Origin: Actinomycetota bacterium
GTDB lineage: Bacteria > Actinomycetota > Acidimicrobiia > Acidimicrobiales > Ilumatobacteraceae
Length of the DNA stretch: 25,780 nucleotides
Reading direction: 5' to 3'
Assembly: GCA_009701105.1 (NCBI GenBank)
Contig: WLKU01000003.1
Span: 1-25,780, forward strand
Shown: piece by piece, positions 15,174 to 21,732 of the stretch
Numbering within the stretch: the stretch's first letter is position 1
How the letters are laid out: each line of letters opens with the position of its first letter
Translations under genes and position numbers: made by a program
Notes under the pieces: generated by a model
Databases searched by the model: none
What the model was told of the DNA's origin: nothing
The model's input: only the letters and a program-made list of their open reading frames with translations

Positions 15174-15788
15174 TTAAGCGTTTTCCTCATGAGACTTCAG
15201 GCGACGAATATTTGGCAAGTGCCGAATAATGATCATGCCAACGAGCCCAAGTGCTGCAGCCAACTCCCACATGTTGTCGTTGCGCCAAATAGCGACATAC
15301 ACCGGAACAGCAATTGTGATGACAAGCGAAGCGACCGATGACTTACCCGTTGTCTTGCGGAGTACGAACCAGGATGTGCACAAGATCAAACTCATGACGG
15401 GGTACAGCACGTACATCACACCGCCGCCAGTGGCGACACCTTTGCCGCCGACAAACTTGCGTGTTACAGGAAATGTGTGCCCAATTACTGCGGCATAACC
15501 GCAGGCGTACGCAAGATACGAGACGCGAAGCGGATCTGGTTGTGTGTTCATCACAAACCAGGCAATTGCAACCGACGCAGAACCTTTGAGCACGTCGGCC
15601 AAAAACACAACAAGGCCGTATTTCCAACCGAGCAAGCGCACGACGTTGGATGTTCCTGGATTACCCGAACCCGCTGCAGTTACATCGACACCGCCGCGCT
15701 TGGCAACAATGAGTGCACTTGGAAACGTGCCAAGAAAATACGAAACAATGATGGCACTGATAATCAGCAGTGGATTGACGTCGTTCAT
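15174..15788 (-). CDS. plsY: PlsY-family glycerol-3-phosphate acyltransferase in the mft operon
   Basis: The 204-residue membrane protein carries PlsY motifs: 'GSGNPGTSNVVR' (40-51), 'ADVLKGS' (64-70) and 'GHTFPVTRKFVGGKGVATGGG' (103-123). PlsY transfers an acyl group from acyl phosphate to glycerol 3-phosphate, the first step of phospholipid synthesis. The first motif reads NPGTSN where most enzymes have N-x-GATN, so this may be a divergent paralogue rather than the main housekeeping enzyme. Its ATG overlaps the mftC stop (ATGA), which ties its translation to mftC. It occupies the space where mftD usually lies. Confidence 0.88.
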   Translation of the reverse strand: MNDVNPLLIISAIIVSYFLGTFPSALIVAKRGGVDVTAAGSGNPGTSNVVRLLGWKYGLVVFLADVLKGSASVAIAWFVMNTQPDPLRVSYLAYACGYAAVIGHTFPVTRKFVGGKGVATGGGVMYVLYPVMSLILCTSWFVLRKTTGKSSVASLVITIAVPVYVAIWRNDNMWELAAALGLVGMIIIRHLPNIRRLKSHEENA

Positions 15789-16942
15789 ACCCGTTCCATT
15801 CGTTGCACTGCTTCTTTGGATGAAGCCAGCCGCGGAGTATTGATCTTTACAGGTCTTGAGTGGTCCATTGACGGCTTGGGGATGAGGTTGATAGATGCTG
15901 CCTTGACGAGTTCTTCACCGTGGCCCGTGACGCACTCTGGGTCTGGTCCATCTAGTGGTATACCGGTAAAGAACTTGGCGGCCATGCATCCGCCTTGGCA
16001 GGCGTCGTAACTGCCACAAGCCGAACACGCGCCTTCGGATTCTGGCTCGCGTAGCGACAAGAAGAGGTCGCTTTCTTTCCACACCTTGGTGAAGCCTCCA
16101 TCGTCCAAGAGTGAGCCAGCTTTGAATTGATCATGAATAACAAACGGGCACGCATACACATCGCCGATCGGGTCGATCAAACACACCACACGACCAGCAC
16201 CGCACAGGTTGAGACCGGGGAGCGATTCGCCGAATGCGTTTAAGTGGAAAAACGAATCACCTGTGAGCACGTTCTCGCCATGCTTCATCAACCAGTCATA
16301 AATCTGACGCTGTTGTTGTTGTGTTGGGTGCAACTCGTCCCACGTGTCGGCACCTCTACCCGATGGTCGTAGACGGGTGATGCGCAATTGCGCGCCGTAT
16401 GAATCGGCAAGTGCCTTGAATGCATCGAGTTGATCGACGTTGTGTCGTGTCACAACAACAGAAATTTTGAATTGTCCAAAGTTGGCTTCGCGTAAATGGT
16501 TCATTGCTGCAATTGCTGTTGCGTAAGAGCCCTTGCCGCGCACAGCATCGTTGGTTGCAGCATCCACGCCGTCGAGGCTGATTTGAATGTCGAGGTAATT
16601 CATCGCGGCCAAACGACGTGCATTTTCTGCTGTGATGTATGTGCCGTTCGTCGAAAACTTGACGCCAATGTCATTGGATTCTGCATGTTCGAGAATCTCA
16701 AAAAAATCTTTGCGTATCATCGGCTCGCCACCACCGATATTGATGTAGAACACTTGCAAGTCGCGCAATTCGTCAAGCACGGCTTTTGCTTGATCGGTTG
16801 AAAGTTCGCGTGGGTCTCTAGTACCGCTACTCGACAAACAGTGCACGCACTGCAGGTTGCAGGCGTAGGTGATTTCCCAGGTCAAGCAAATTGGTGCATC
16901 AAGACCAGCCTTGAGTTGTGTCGCGAGCGTTTTACCTGACAC
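15785..16942 (-). CDS. mftC: Mycofactocin radical SAM maturase MftC
   Basis: The 385-residue protein has the radical SAM cysteine motif C28-N-L-Q-C32-V-H-C35 for the catalytic [4Fe-4S] cluster, 'GGGEP' for SAM binding, and a C-terminal SPASM region rich in cysteines ('LNLCGAGRVVCLIDPIGDVYACPF', split here: 'LCGAGRVVC', 'YACPF', 'ACSACGSYDACQGGC'). MftC oxidatively decarboxylates the C-terminal tyrosine of MftA and then cross-links it to the adjacent valine. The start is a GTG at 16942 inside the end of mftB (11-base overlap), and mftA and mftB are directly upstream. Confidence 0.96.
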   Translation of the reverse strand: MSGKTLATQLKAGLDAPICLTWEITYACNLQCVHCLSSSGTRDPRELSTDQAKAVLDELRDLQVFYINIGGGEPMIRKDFFEILEHAESNDIGVKFSTNGTYITAENARRLAAMNYLDIQISLDGVDAATNDAVRGKGSYATAIAAMNHLREANFGQFKISVVVTRHNVDQLDAFKALADSYGAQLRITRLRPSGRGADTWDELHPTQQQQRQIYDWLMKHGENVLTGDSFFHLNAFGESLPGLNLCGAGRVVCLIDPIGDVYACPFVIHDQFKAGSLLDDGGFTKVWKESDLFLSLREPESEGACSACGSYDACQGGCMAAKFFTGIPLDGPDPECVTGHGEELVKAASINLIPKPSMDHSRPVKINTPRLASSKEAVQRMERV

Positions 16943-17198
16943 GAATGATGTCCGATGCTGCGAGTGAGTCGATGGCCTCTACAAAACTCGGCCACCGCGA
17001 TGGCTGAATGTCGTGCGCGCCGAGTGCGTCTTGCAGCGTTGCGTAGTCGGCAACGTCGCGCACCACAGCAACAACGTCTGGGTGTTTTAAAAAAACAAGC
17101 TTGCGGTTGCCGTAGTGATAGGCAAGCGCACCAAATGATTCAGGGCGCAGTGCTACTTGCGGATTTAATTCGCATGCTGTTTCCAGCGTGATTGACAT
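16932..17198 (-). CDS. mftB: Mycofactocin peptide chaperone MftB
   Basis: The 88-residue protein is a PqqD-like peptide chaperone. 'NPQVALRPESFGALAYHYGNR' is split here as 'VALRPESFGALAYHYG' and 'KLVFLKHPDVVAVV'; both are MftB landmarks. MftB binds the MftA leader and presents it to MftC. The ATG at 17198 lies 25 bases after the mftA stop, and no Shine-Dalgarno sequence is seen. The 3' end overlaps mftC by 11 bases. Confidence 0.93.
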   Translation of the reverse strand: MSITLETACELNPQVALRPESFGALAYHYGNRKLVFLKHPDVVAVVRDVADYATLQDALGAHDIQPSRWPSFVEAIDSLAASDIIRVR

Positions 17199-17223
17199 GA
17201 TGTGGAGGACGAACTAGCGGTAC

Positions 17224-17358
17224 TTAGTAGACGCCGCACATGCCGTCAATCGAAATTTCTTCGACAAGCAGTTCGGTGGCATCGTGTTGAACAGCCGGTT
17301 TGGCTGAGTCGACATCTTGTGTGATTTCGCTTATTTGGGCTGTTGCTGTGGGTTCCAT
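17224..17358 (-). CDS. mftA: Mycofactocin precursor peptide MftA
   Basis: A 44-residue ORF ends with 'EEISIDGMCGVY', the nearly invariant C-terminus of MftA; the last two residues, Val-Tyr, become the mycofactocin core. The preceding 'TELLVEE' is the part of the leader recognised by MftB in relatives. The ATG at 17358 is the only ATG, GTG or TTG that opens a compact reading; upstream in-frame codons would run into the adh promoter region. The N-terminal leader is longer than the roughly 30-residue mycobacterial peptide. It begins the mft operon and is divergent from adh, 88 bases away. AGG lies close before the start. Confidence 0.95.
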   Translation of the reverse strand: MEPTATAQISEITQDVDSAKPAVQHDATELLVEEISIDGMCGVY

Positions 17359-17367
17359 TACCTGCCA

Positions 17368-17373
17368 ACAATA
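17368..17373 (-). promoter_or_regulatory. Possible -10 box of the mft operon
   Basis: On the reverse strand TATTGT is followed by 9 bases, including CAGG, and then the mftA ATG. No -35 hexamer is convincing at 16-18 bases upstream, so the promoter of the operon is only tentatively placed. Confidence 0.25.
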
Positions 17374-17446
17374 CTCAAATGGCCCCTCTCGGGCTAGCGT
17401 CAGCGTAGGAAGTGTTGCTAGAAGAGCCATACACAAGGGGGACATC

Positions 17447-18559
17447 GTGAAGACAAAAGCAGCAGTGTTGTGGGAATTGAATGCTCCGTGGAGCATTGAG
17501 GATATTGAATTGGATGCGCCAGGCCCAAACGAAGTGTTGGTGAAGTTGGCCGCTTCTGGTCTTTGTCACTCAGACGAGCATCTTGTTACCGGCGACTTGC
17601 CATTCGAGCTTCCGATCATTGGTGGTCACGAAGGTGCTGGCGTTGTGCAACAAGTCGGCGCGAATGTGAGTTGGCTTGCGCCTGGCGATCACGTCGTATT
17701 TGGTTTCATCCCATCGTGTGGTCGTTGTGTGAGTTGCTCGACTGGTCACCAAAACTTGTGTGACCTTGGTGCCTACATGGCAACTGGCAAGCAGATCAGC
17801 GATCAGACTTCGCGACATCATGCTGGCGGCAAAGACTTGGGTGTGATGTGTCTACTCGGAACATTTGCGCAACACACTGTGGTGCACGAAGCAAGTTGCA
17901 TCAAAATCGAACAAGATGTGCCGCTCGATCGCGCGTGCTTGCTCGGTTGCGGTGTTGTAACTGGCTGGGGTTCGAGCGTGTATGCAGCCGAAGTGAAGCC
18001 TGGCGACACTGTTGTAGTCGTCGGTGTCGGTGGCATTGGCGCAAATGCAATCCAAGGTGCACGCATTGCTGGTGCAAAACAAATCATTGCGATTGACCCA
18101 ATCGAGTTTAAGCGTGAGAAAGCAATGGAGTTTGGTGCGACACATAGCGCCAACTCGATGGCCGAAGCAGTCCCACTGTTGCAAGAACTCACTCGTGGCA
18201 CCATGGCCAACAAAGTGATCATGACGATGGGCGTCGGTAGTGGCGCAGTAATTCATGAAGCAATGGCACTGACTGCAAAGCGTGGTCGTGTTGTCGTAAC
18301 CAACATTCACCCCGCAATGGAGTTTGGTGCATCGGTAAGTTTGCTCGACATGACGTTGATGGAAAAGCAACTTGTTGGATCGCTCTTTGGCTCTGGAAAT
18401 CCACGCTCCGATATTCCAAAGTTGCTCGGCTTGTATCGCGAAGGTCAACTCGATCTCGACGGTTTGGTCACCCGCACTTACACGTTGAATGACATCAACG
18501 AGGGTTACCGCGCGATGCGTGACGGAGAAAATATCCGTGGCGTCATCAAATATGACTGA
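17447..18559 (+). CDS. Zinc alcohol dehydrogenase, NDMA-dependent (mycofactocin-associated) type
   Basis: The 370-residue protein is a medium-chain, zinc-dependent alcohol dehydrogenase. Catalytic zinc ligands are C40 ('GLCHSDEH'), H61 ('GGHEGAG') and C168 ('LLGCGVVTGWGS'); the structural zinc is held by C91, C94, C97 and C105. 'VGVGGIGAN' (192-200) and D217 bind NAD. The 'KTKAAVLWE' start and overall sequence resemble the NDMA-dependent nicotinoprotein group, in which NAD is tightly bound and electrons pass to mycofactocin. I chose the GTG at 17447 because AAGGGGG lies 5 bases upstream; a reading from 17300 would run through mftA. It is divergent from mftA and leads an operon with moxR and vwa. 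The alcohol substrate is unknown. Confidence 0.92.
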   Translation: MKTKAAVLWELNAPWSIEDIELDAPGPNEVLVKLAASGLCHSDEHLVTGDLPFELPIIGGHEGAGVVQQVGANVSWLAPGDHVVFGFIPSCGRCVSCSTGHQNLCDLGAYMATGKQISDQTSRHHAGGKDLGVMCLLGTFAQHTVVHEASCIKIEQDVPLDRACLLGCGVVTGWGSSVYAAEVKPGDTVVVVGVGGIGANAIQGARIAGAKQIIAIDPIEFKREKAMEFGATHSANSMAEAVPLLQELTRGTMANKVIMTMGVGSGAVIHEAMALTAKRGRVVVTNIHPAMEFGASVSLLDMTLMEKQLVGSLFGSGNPRSDIPKLLGLYREGQLDLDGLVTRTYTLNDINEGYRAMRDGENIRGVIKYD

Positions 18560-19511
18560 TCAGCAAACATCAAGCCAGATAATTCATGCAGTCGGCAACG
18601 ATGTTGTCGGGCGTCAGCGTGAAATTGAGTTGGTAGTTGCAGCACTTGTTGCTGGACGACATATGTTGCTTGAAGGACCTCCTGGCACGGGTAAAAGCAC
18701 GTTATTGCGTGCAGTTGCTCAAAGTATGTCGGTTGGGTTTTCGTTTGTTGAGGGCAACGCCGAGCTCACACCTGCACGACTGATTGGTCACTTTGACCCA
18801 GCTCGCGTCTTGACCGACGGCTACGCACCTGACGTCTTTGTTGATGGCCCACTCGTAACAGCATTACGTGAAGGTTCATTGTTGTATGTAGAAGAGATCA
18901 ACCGAATTCCGGAAGAGACGCTCAACGTGTTGATCACGGTGATGAGCGAAGGCGAGATAACTGTGCCGCGACTGGGCAAAGTGGTCGGCACCGATGGATT
19001 TCGACTGGTTGCAGCAATGAACCCGTTTGATGCCGTGGGTACGGCGCGCATTTCAAGCGCTGTGTATGACCGAGTGTGTCGTGTTGCAATGACATATCAG
19101 TCTTCTCAAGACGAGTGTTCAATTGTTGATCGCAATCTCAAGGCAAATAACCAAAAAAATAGCGCTGGTGTGCAACCAGACGCTGCGTGGGTAACAAAAG
19201 TTGTTGAAGTTGTTCGTCGCACACGCAGTCATCCTGATTTGCGAGTTGGGTCATCGGTGCGTGGGGCGATTGATACTGCTTTGGTGGCATCGAGTTTGGC
19301 CGAAGTGCGCTCGTCGAAAAATATTTCTGCATCAATTGGGCTCGATAGTGCACTAGTTGCCATCAGTGGCAGAGTGCGTATTCGAGAAGGAAGTGTGCGT
19401 AATGCAGAAGAAGTTGTTGCCGAAATTTGGAATGACGTTTTTGGTTTGAGCGCCGGAGACGAGTCAGCGGGAAAAGCTGGCGCCCCGACTGGGGCCACGA
19501 CCTCGAACTAG
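18552..19511 (+). CDS. MoxR-type AAA+ ATPase
   Basis: The 319-residue protein has Walker A 'GPPGTGKST' (42-50), the MoxR-type 'EGNAELTPARLIGHFD', Walker B 'LLYVEEINR' (110-118), sensor 1 'AAMNPFD' with N157, and arginines near 166-174 as finger candidates. MoxR ATPases work with a VWA partner to mature or activate other proteins, often metalloenzymes. The ATG at 18552 lies inside the last codons of adh (8-base overlap), so the two are co-translated. The last 22 residues after 'EIWNDVF' are rich in Gly, Ala, Thr and Ser and look unlike the domain; see the note on the T5 run at 19438, which may have altered the 3' end. Confidence 0.9.
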   Translation: MTDQQTSSQIIHAVGNDVVGRQREIELVVAALVAGRHMLLEGPPGTGKSTLLRAVAQSMSVGFSFVEGNAELTPARLIGHFDPARVLTDGYAPDVFVDGPLVTALREGSLLYVEEINRIPEETLNVLITVMSEGEITVPRLGKVVGTDGFRLVAAMNPFDAVGTARISSAVYDRVCRVAMTYQSSQDECSIVDRNLKANNQKNSAGVQPDAAWVTKVVEVVRRTRSHPDLRVGSSVRGAIDTALVASSLAEVRSSKNISASIGLDSALVAISGRVRIREGSVRNAEEVVAEIWNDVFGLSAGDESAGKAGAPTGATTSN

Positions 19512-19594
19512 CAAATCCGGCAGTTAAAGAGGGCGCGCTCGCCGAGCAAGCAGAGAGTCAAGCAAATAAGAAAACTGTTTCGCGAAGTGACTTG
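19432..19594 (+). other. Out-of-frame N-terminal extension of the VWA gene / probable one-base frameshift
   Basis: The VWA reading frame stays open upstream of 19592 to 19436 but has no ATG, GTG or TTG there. An ATG at 19432 lies in another frame and stops after five codons. If the T5 run at 19438-19442 were T4, that ATG would enter the VWA frame (MTFWFERRRR, then RPDWGHDLELANP) and the protein would gain about 54 residues, while moxR would end at a TGA a few codons after the run. This is either a one-base insertion, a sequence error or a slippage site. Confidence 0.5.
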
Positions 19595-20440
19595 GCGCGA
19601 CATGATCGATTTGAACAAATTTCTCCAGAAGTTGGCGAGCTCGATGAAGCCGCAGTAGACGAAGCTCTGAACGAATCTCCTGACGAAATACTCGGCATGC
19701 TCGCAGACTTGACCGCAGCAACCGACCCAAAGTTGCGTGAACTTGCACGCCGACTTGCAGGGCGAGTGATGCTCGAAATTGCGCGCACTGGCAAGCCGCG
19801 TCCGCGCGGTATTGGCAAGATGACGCTTGTCAATTATCAGCCAGATGCAGGTGATATCGACATCGACGCGAGTCTGGATGGACTAAACGAAATACGAGTG
19901 CATGGCGCAGTCGATGTAGATGCCCTCAAAGTGCGTGGCTGGACAAAACCGGGAACAGCATTCAGTTTGGTAGTTGACCGCAGTGGCTCGATGGGTGGGA
20001 AGCCACTTGCTAATTCGGCAATGGCTGCTGCGGCTATAGCCAGTCGCGAGCCAAGTGATTACAGCGTGCTGGTGTTTGGCAATGACGTTGTGGTTGCAAA
20101 GTCGCAGAATGTTTCGCGGTCAAGCGAACAGGTAGTCAACACGGTGCTTTCGTTGCGTGGGTTTGGCACAACCAACCTTGCTCAGGCATTGACCACTGCA
20201 AGCACTCAACTTGCACGTTCTCGGGCAGGTAGGCGAGTAACGATTTTGTTCTCCGATTGTCGCTCGACTGTTGAGGGCGATGCGGTGCTTGCGGGTAGTT
20301 CGCTTGAAGAGCTTGTGGTCATCGCACCAGTTGATGACGATGCAGAGGCTCGCGTATTTGCACAACAAGTAGGCGCAAGGTTTACAACAGTAAGTGGGCC
20401 AAGCGATGTGCCCGATGCATTACGACGAGTGCTCGACTAG
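19592..20440 (+). CDS. VWA domain protein, partner of the MoxR ATPase
   Basis: From the TTG at 19592 the protein has 282 residues: a helical, acidic N-terminal part and a von Willebrand factor A domain with an intact metal-ion-dependent adhesion site, D129-x-S131-x-S133 in 'VVDRSGSMGG', T193/T194 in 'RGFGTTNLA' and D222 in 'LFSDCRST'. VWA proteins of this kind link a MoxR-type ATPase to its client. It follows moxR directly in the adh operon. The TTG is the only usual start in this frame and lacks a ribosome-binding site; the true gene may begin at 19432 after a one-base correction. The stop overlaps that of the convergent LytR-CpsA-Psr gene within one CTAG. Confidence 0.85.
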   Translation: MARHDRFEQISPEVGELDEAAVDEALNESPDEILGMLADLTAATDPKLRELARRLAGRVMLEIARTGKPRPRGIGKMTLVNYQPDAGDIDIDASLDGLNEIRVHGAVDVDALKVRGWTKPGTAFSLVVDRSGSMGGKPLANSAMAAAAIASREPSDYSVLVFGNDVVVAKSQNVSRSSEQVVNTVLSLRGFGTTNLAQALTTASTQLARSRAGRRVTILFSDCRSTVEGDAVLAGSSLEELVVIAPVDDDAEARVFAQQVGARFTTVSGPSDVPDALRRVLD

Positions 20441-21732
20441 CGGCAACTCGGATCGTTTGGTGGAGCAACACCGAGTGTTGCCTGCTCTGGTGCAACAACT
20501 GGAAGTGTCGTTGGTGGTGCAGATGATGAAGCGTTGCTTGTGTACTTCACGTAATTCACCGGCACTATTTCTATACTCGTGATGCCGCCGAGGGCGCCTT
20601 CGTTTGTTGTCATGCCTGAGGTTGGGGTATCTGATGTAGTTGGCGCATCAGTGGCCGAACCAGGAGTGGCCAAACTTGCTTTGCCCTGAAACAAGGCGAG
20701 AATTTCGCGCATCGTGTCGTTTTGAATTCGCGGTATAAGAACGGACTGATCGCCGACCATTTCGCCAGTTGCAGCAATTGTGTAGGTGGGAATACTGCTG
20801 GTATTGAGGTCGCGCATTGCCTGTGCCAGTTGCAGCATTGAGATTGGTGTGAGTTGATCATCGGTGATCACATTTTTGAGCGCCGCGTTAAGCAGTTTGT
20901 TTGCAACAGATGGGCTAGTCGATCCCTTATCAAGAGCCCGTTGCATGGCGCGGCGAATGAAGTCTTGTTGACGGCTGATACGACCAAGATCACCCGTTCC
21001 GTCTTTGATCCAATCATTTTTTGCAGTGTCAAAGTAGGAGTAACCAGATCGAGATCGTACGTATGCGAGTGCGTGATCGCCAGAAAACTCAAAGCAACTC
21101 GGTGCCGGCACGTATAGACCAGTTTTTTTGTCGCGAGTCTCGTACAAAAATGGAATGCTGACTCCGCCTACCGCATTGACGATTTCCTTAAAGGCACAAA
21201 AGTCGATGTTGACATAGTGATCGATACTGATTCCAAAGTTTTGGTAAATCGTGTCGACGAGCTTGTTTGGGTTTTTGCGATCAAAAGCAGTGTTGATGCG
21301 GTTGGTGCGAGTAGAACCAGCAATTTTGACCCACAAGTCACGCGGAAAAGACAAAAATGCCGCGCGGTTATCTTTGGGATCAACGCGAATAATCATGATC
21401 GTGTCGCTGCGCTCGCCAAAGCTTGTTCGATCGCCAAATGCTCCTGCATACGGAGAATCTGGGTCGACACAACTGCCGTTGTCTGAGCCAGTGAGCAAAA
21501 AGTTTTTGGCGGCGAGGTCGCCTTCGGTCAAATTCCAGTTATCGGAAGGCGTGATTTCGGCGTCAGAACTTGGTTGACCGTTTGGGTCACGATTGAGTGA
21601 AACAACTTGTCGGGCGTTGAGACGGTTGTTGGCCCACAACATGCCAATTCCAGCAACAAGTAATGCACACACCACAACAATGTTGAGTGCAAGAACGAAG
21701 TAGTGCGAACGAGGTCGCTTGTAGTGACTCAC
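20437..21732 (-). CDS. LytR-CpsA-Psr family protein
   Basis: The 431-residue protein has a short cytoplasmic N-terminus, one membrane anchor at about residues 12-33 and an extracytoplasmic LCP domain: 'AKNFLLTGSDN', 'ERSDTIMIIRVDP' (R108, D110), 'FLSFPRDLWVKI' (R131), 'NRINTAF' and 'YVRSR'. LCP enzymes move glycopolymers from polyprenyl phosphate carriers to peptidoglycan. A Thr/Ser/Pro-rich tail follows the domain. The start is a GTG overlapping the valS stop (GTGA), so it is translated after valS. Two extra cysteines in the domain (C88 and the one in 'IDFCAF') could form a disulfide outside the cell. Confidence 0.9.
   Translation of the reverse strand: MSHYKRPRSHYFVLALNIVVVCALLVAGIGMLWANNRLNARQVVSLNRDPNGQPSSDAEITPSDNWNLTEGDLAAKNFLLTGSDNGSCVDPDSPYAGAFGDRTSFGERSDTIMIIRVDPKDNRAAFLSFPRDLWVKIAGSTRTNRINTAFDRKNPNKLVDTIYQNFGISIDHYVNIDFCAFKEIVNAVGGVSIPFLYETRDKKTGLYVPAPSCFEFSGDHALAYVRSRSGYSYFDTAKNDWIKDGTGDLGRISRQQDFIRRAMQRALDKGSTSPSVANKLLNAALKNVITDDQLTPISMLQLAQAMRDLNTSSIPTYTIAATGEMVGDQSVLIPRIQNDTMREILALFQGKASLATPGSATDAPTTSDTPTSGMTTNEGALGGITSIEIVPVNYVKYTSNASSSAPPTTLPVVAPEQATLGVAPPNDPSCR

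Noticed and set aside
17300..17446. N-terminal extension of the alcohol dehydrogenase
   Set aside because: It would run through mftA and the divergent promoter region. The GTG at 17447 has a strong ribosome-binding site and matches the family N-terminus.
18489..18551. Upstream start for moxR
   Set aside because: It would overlap adh by 71 bases without a ribosome-binding site; the ATG at 18552 begins just before the domain.
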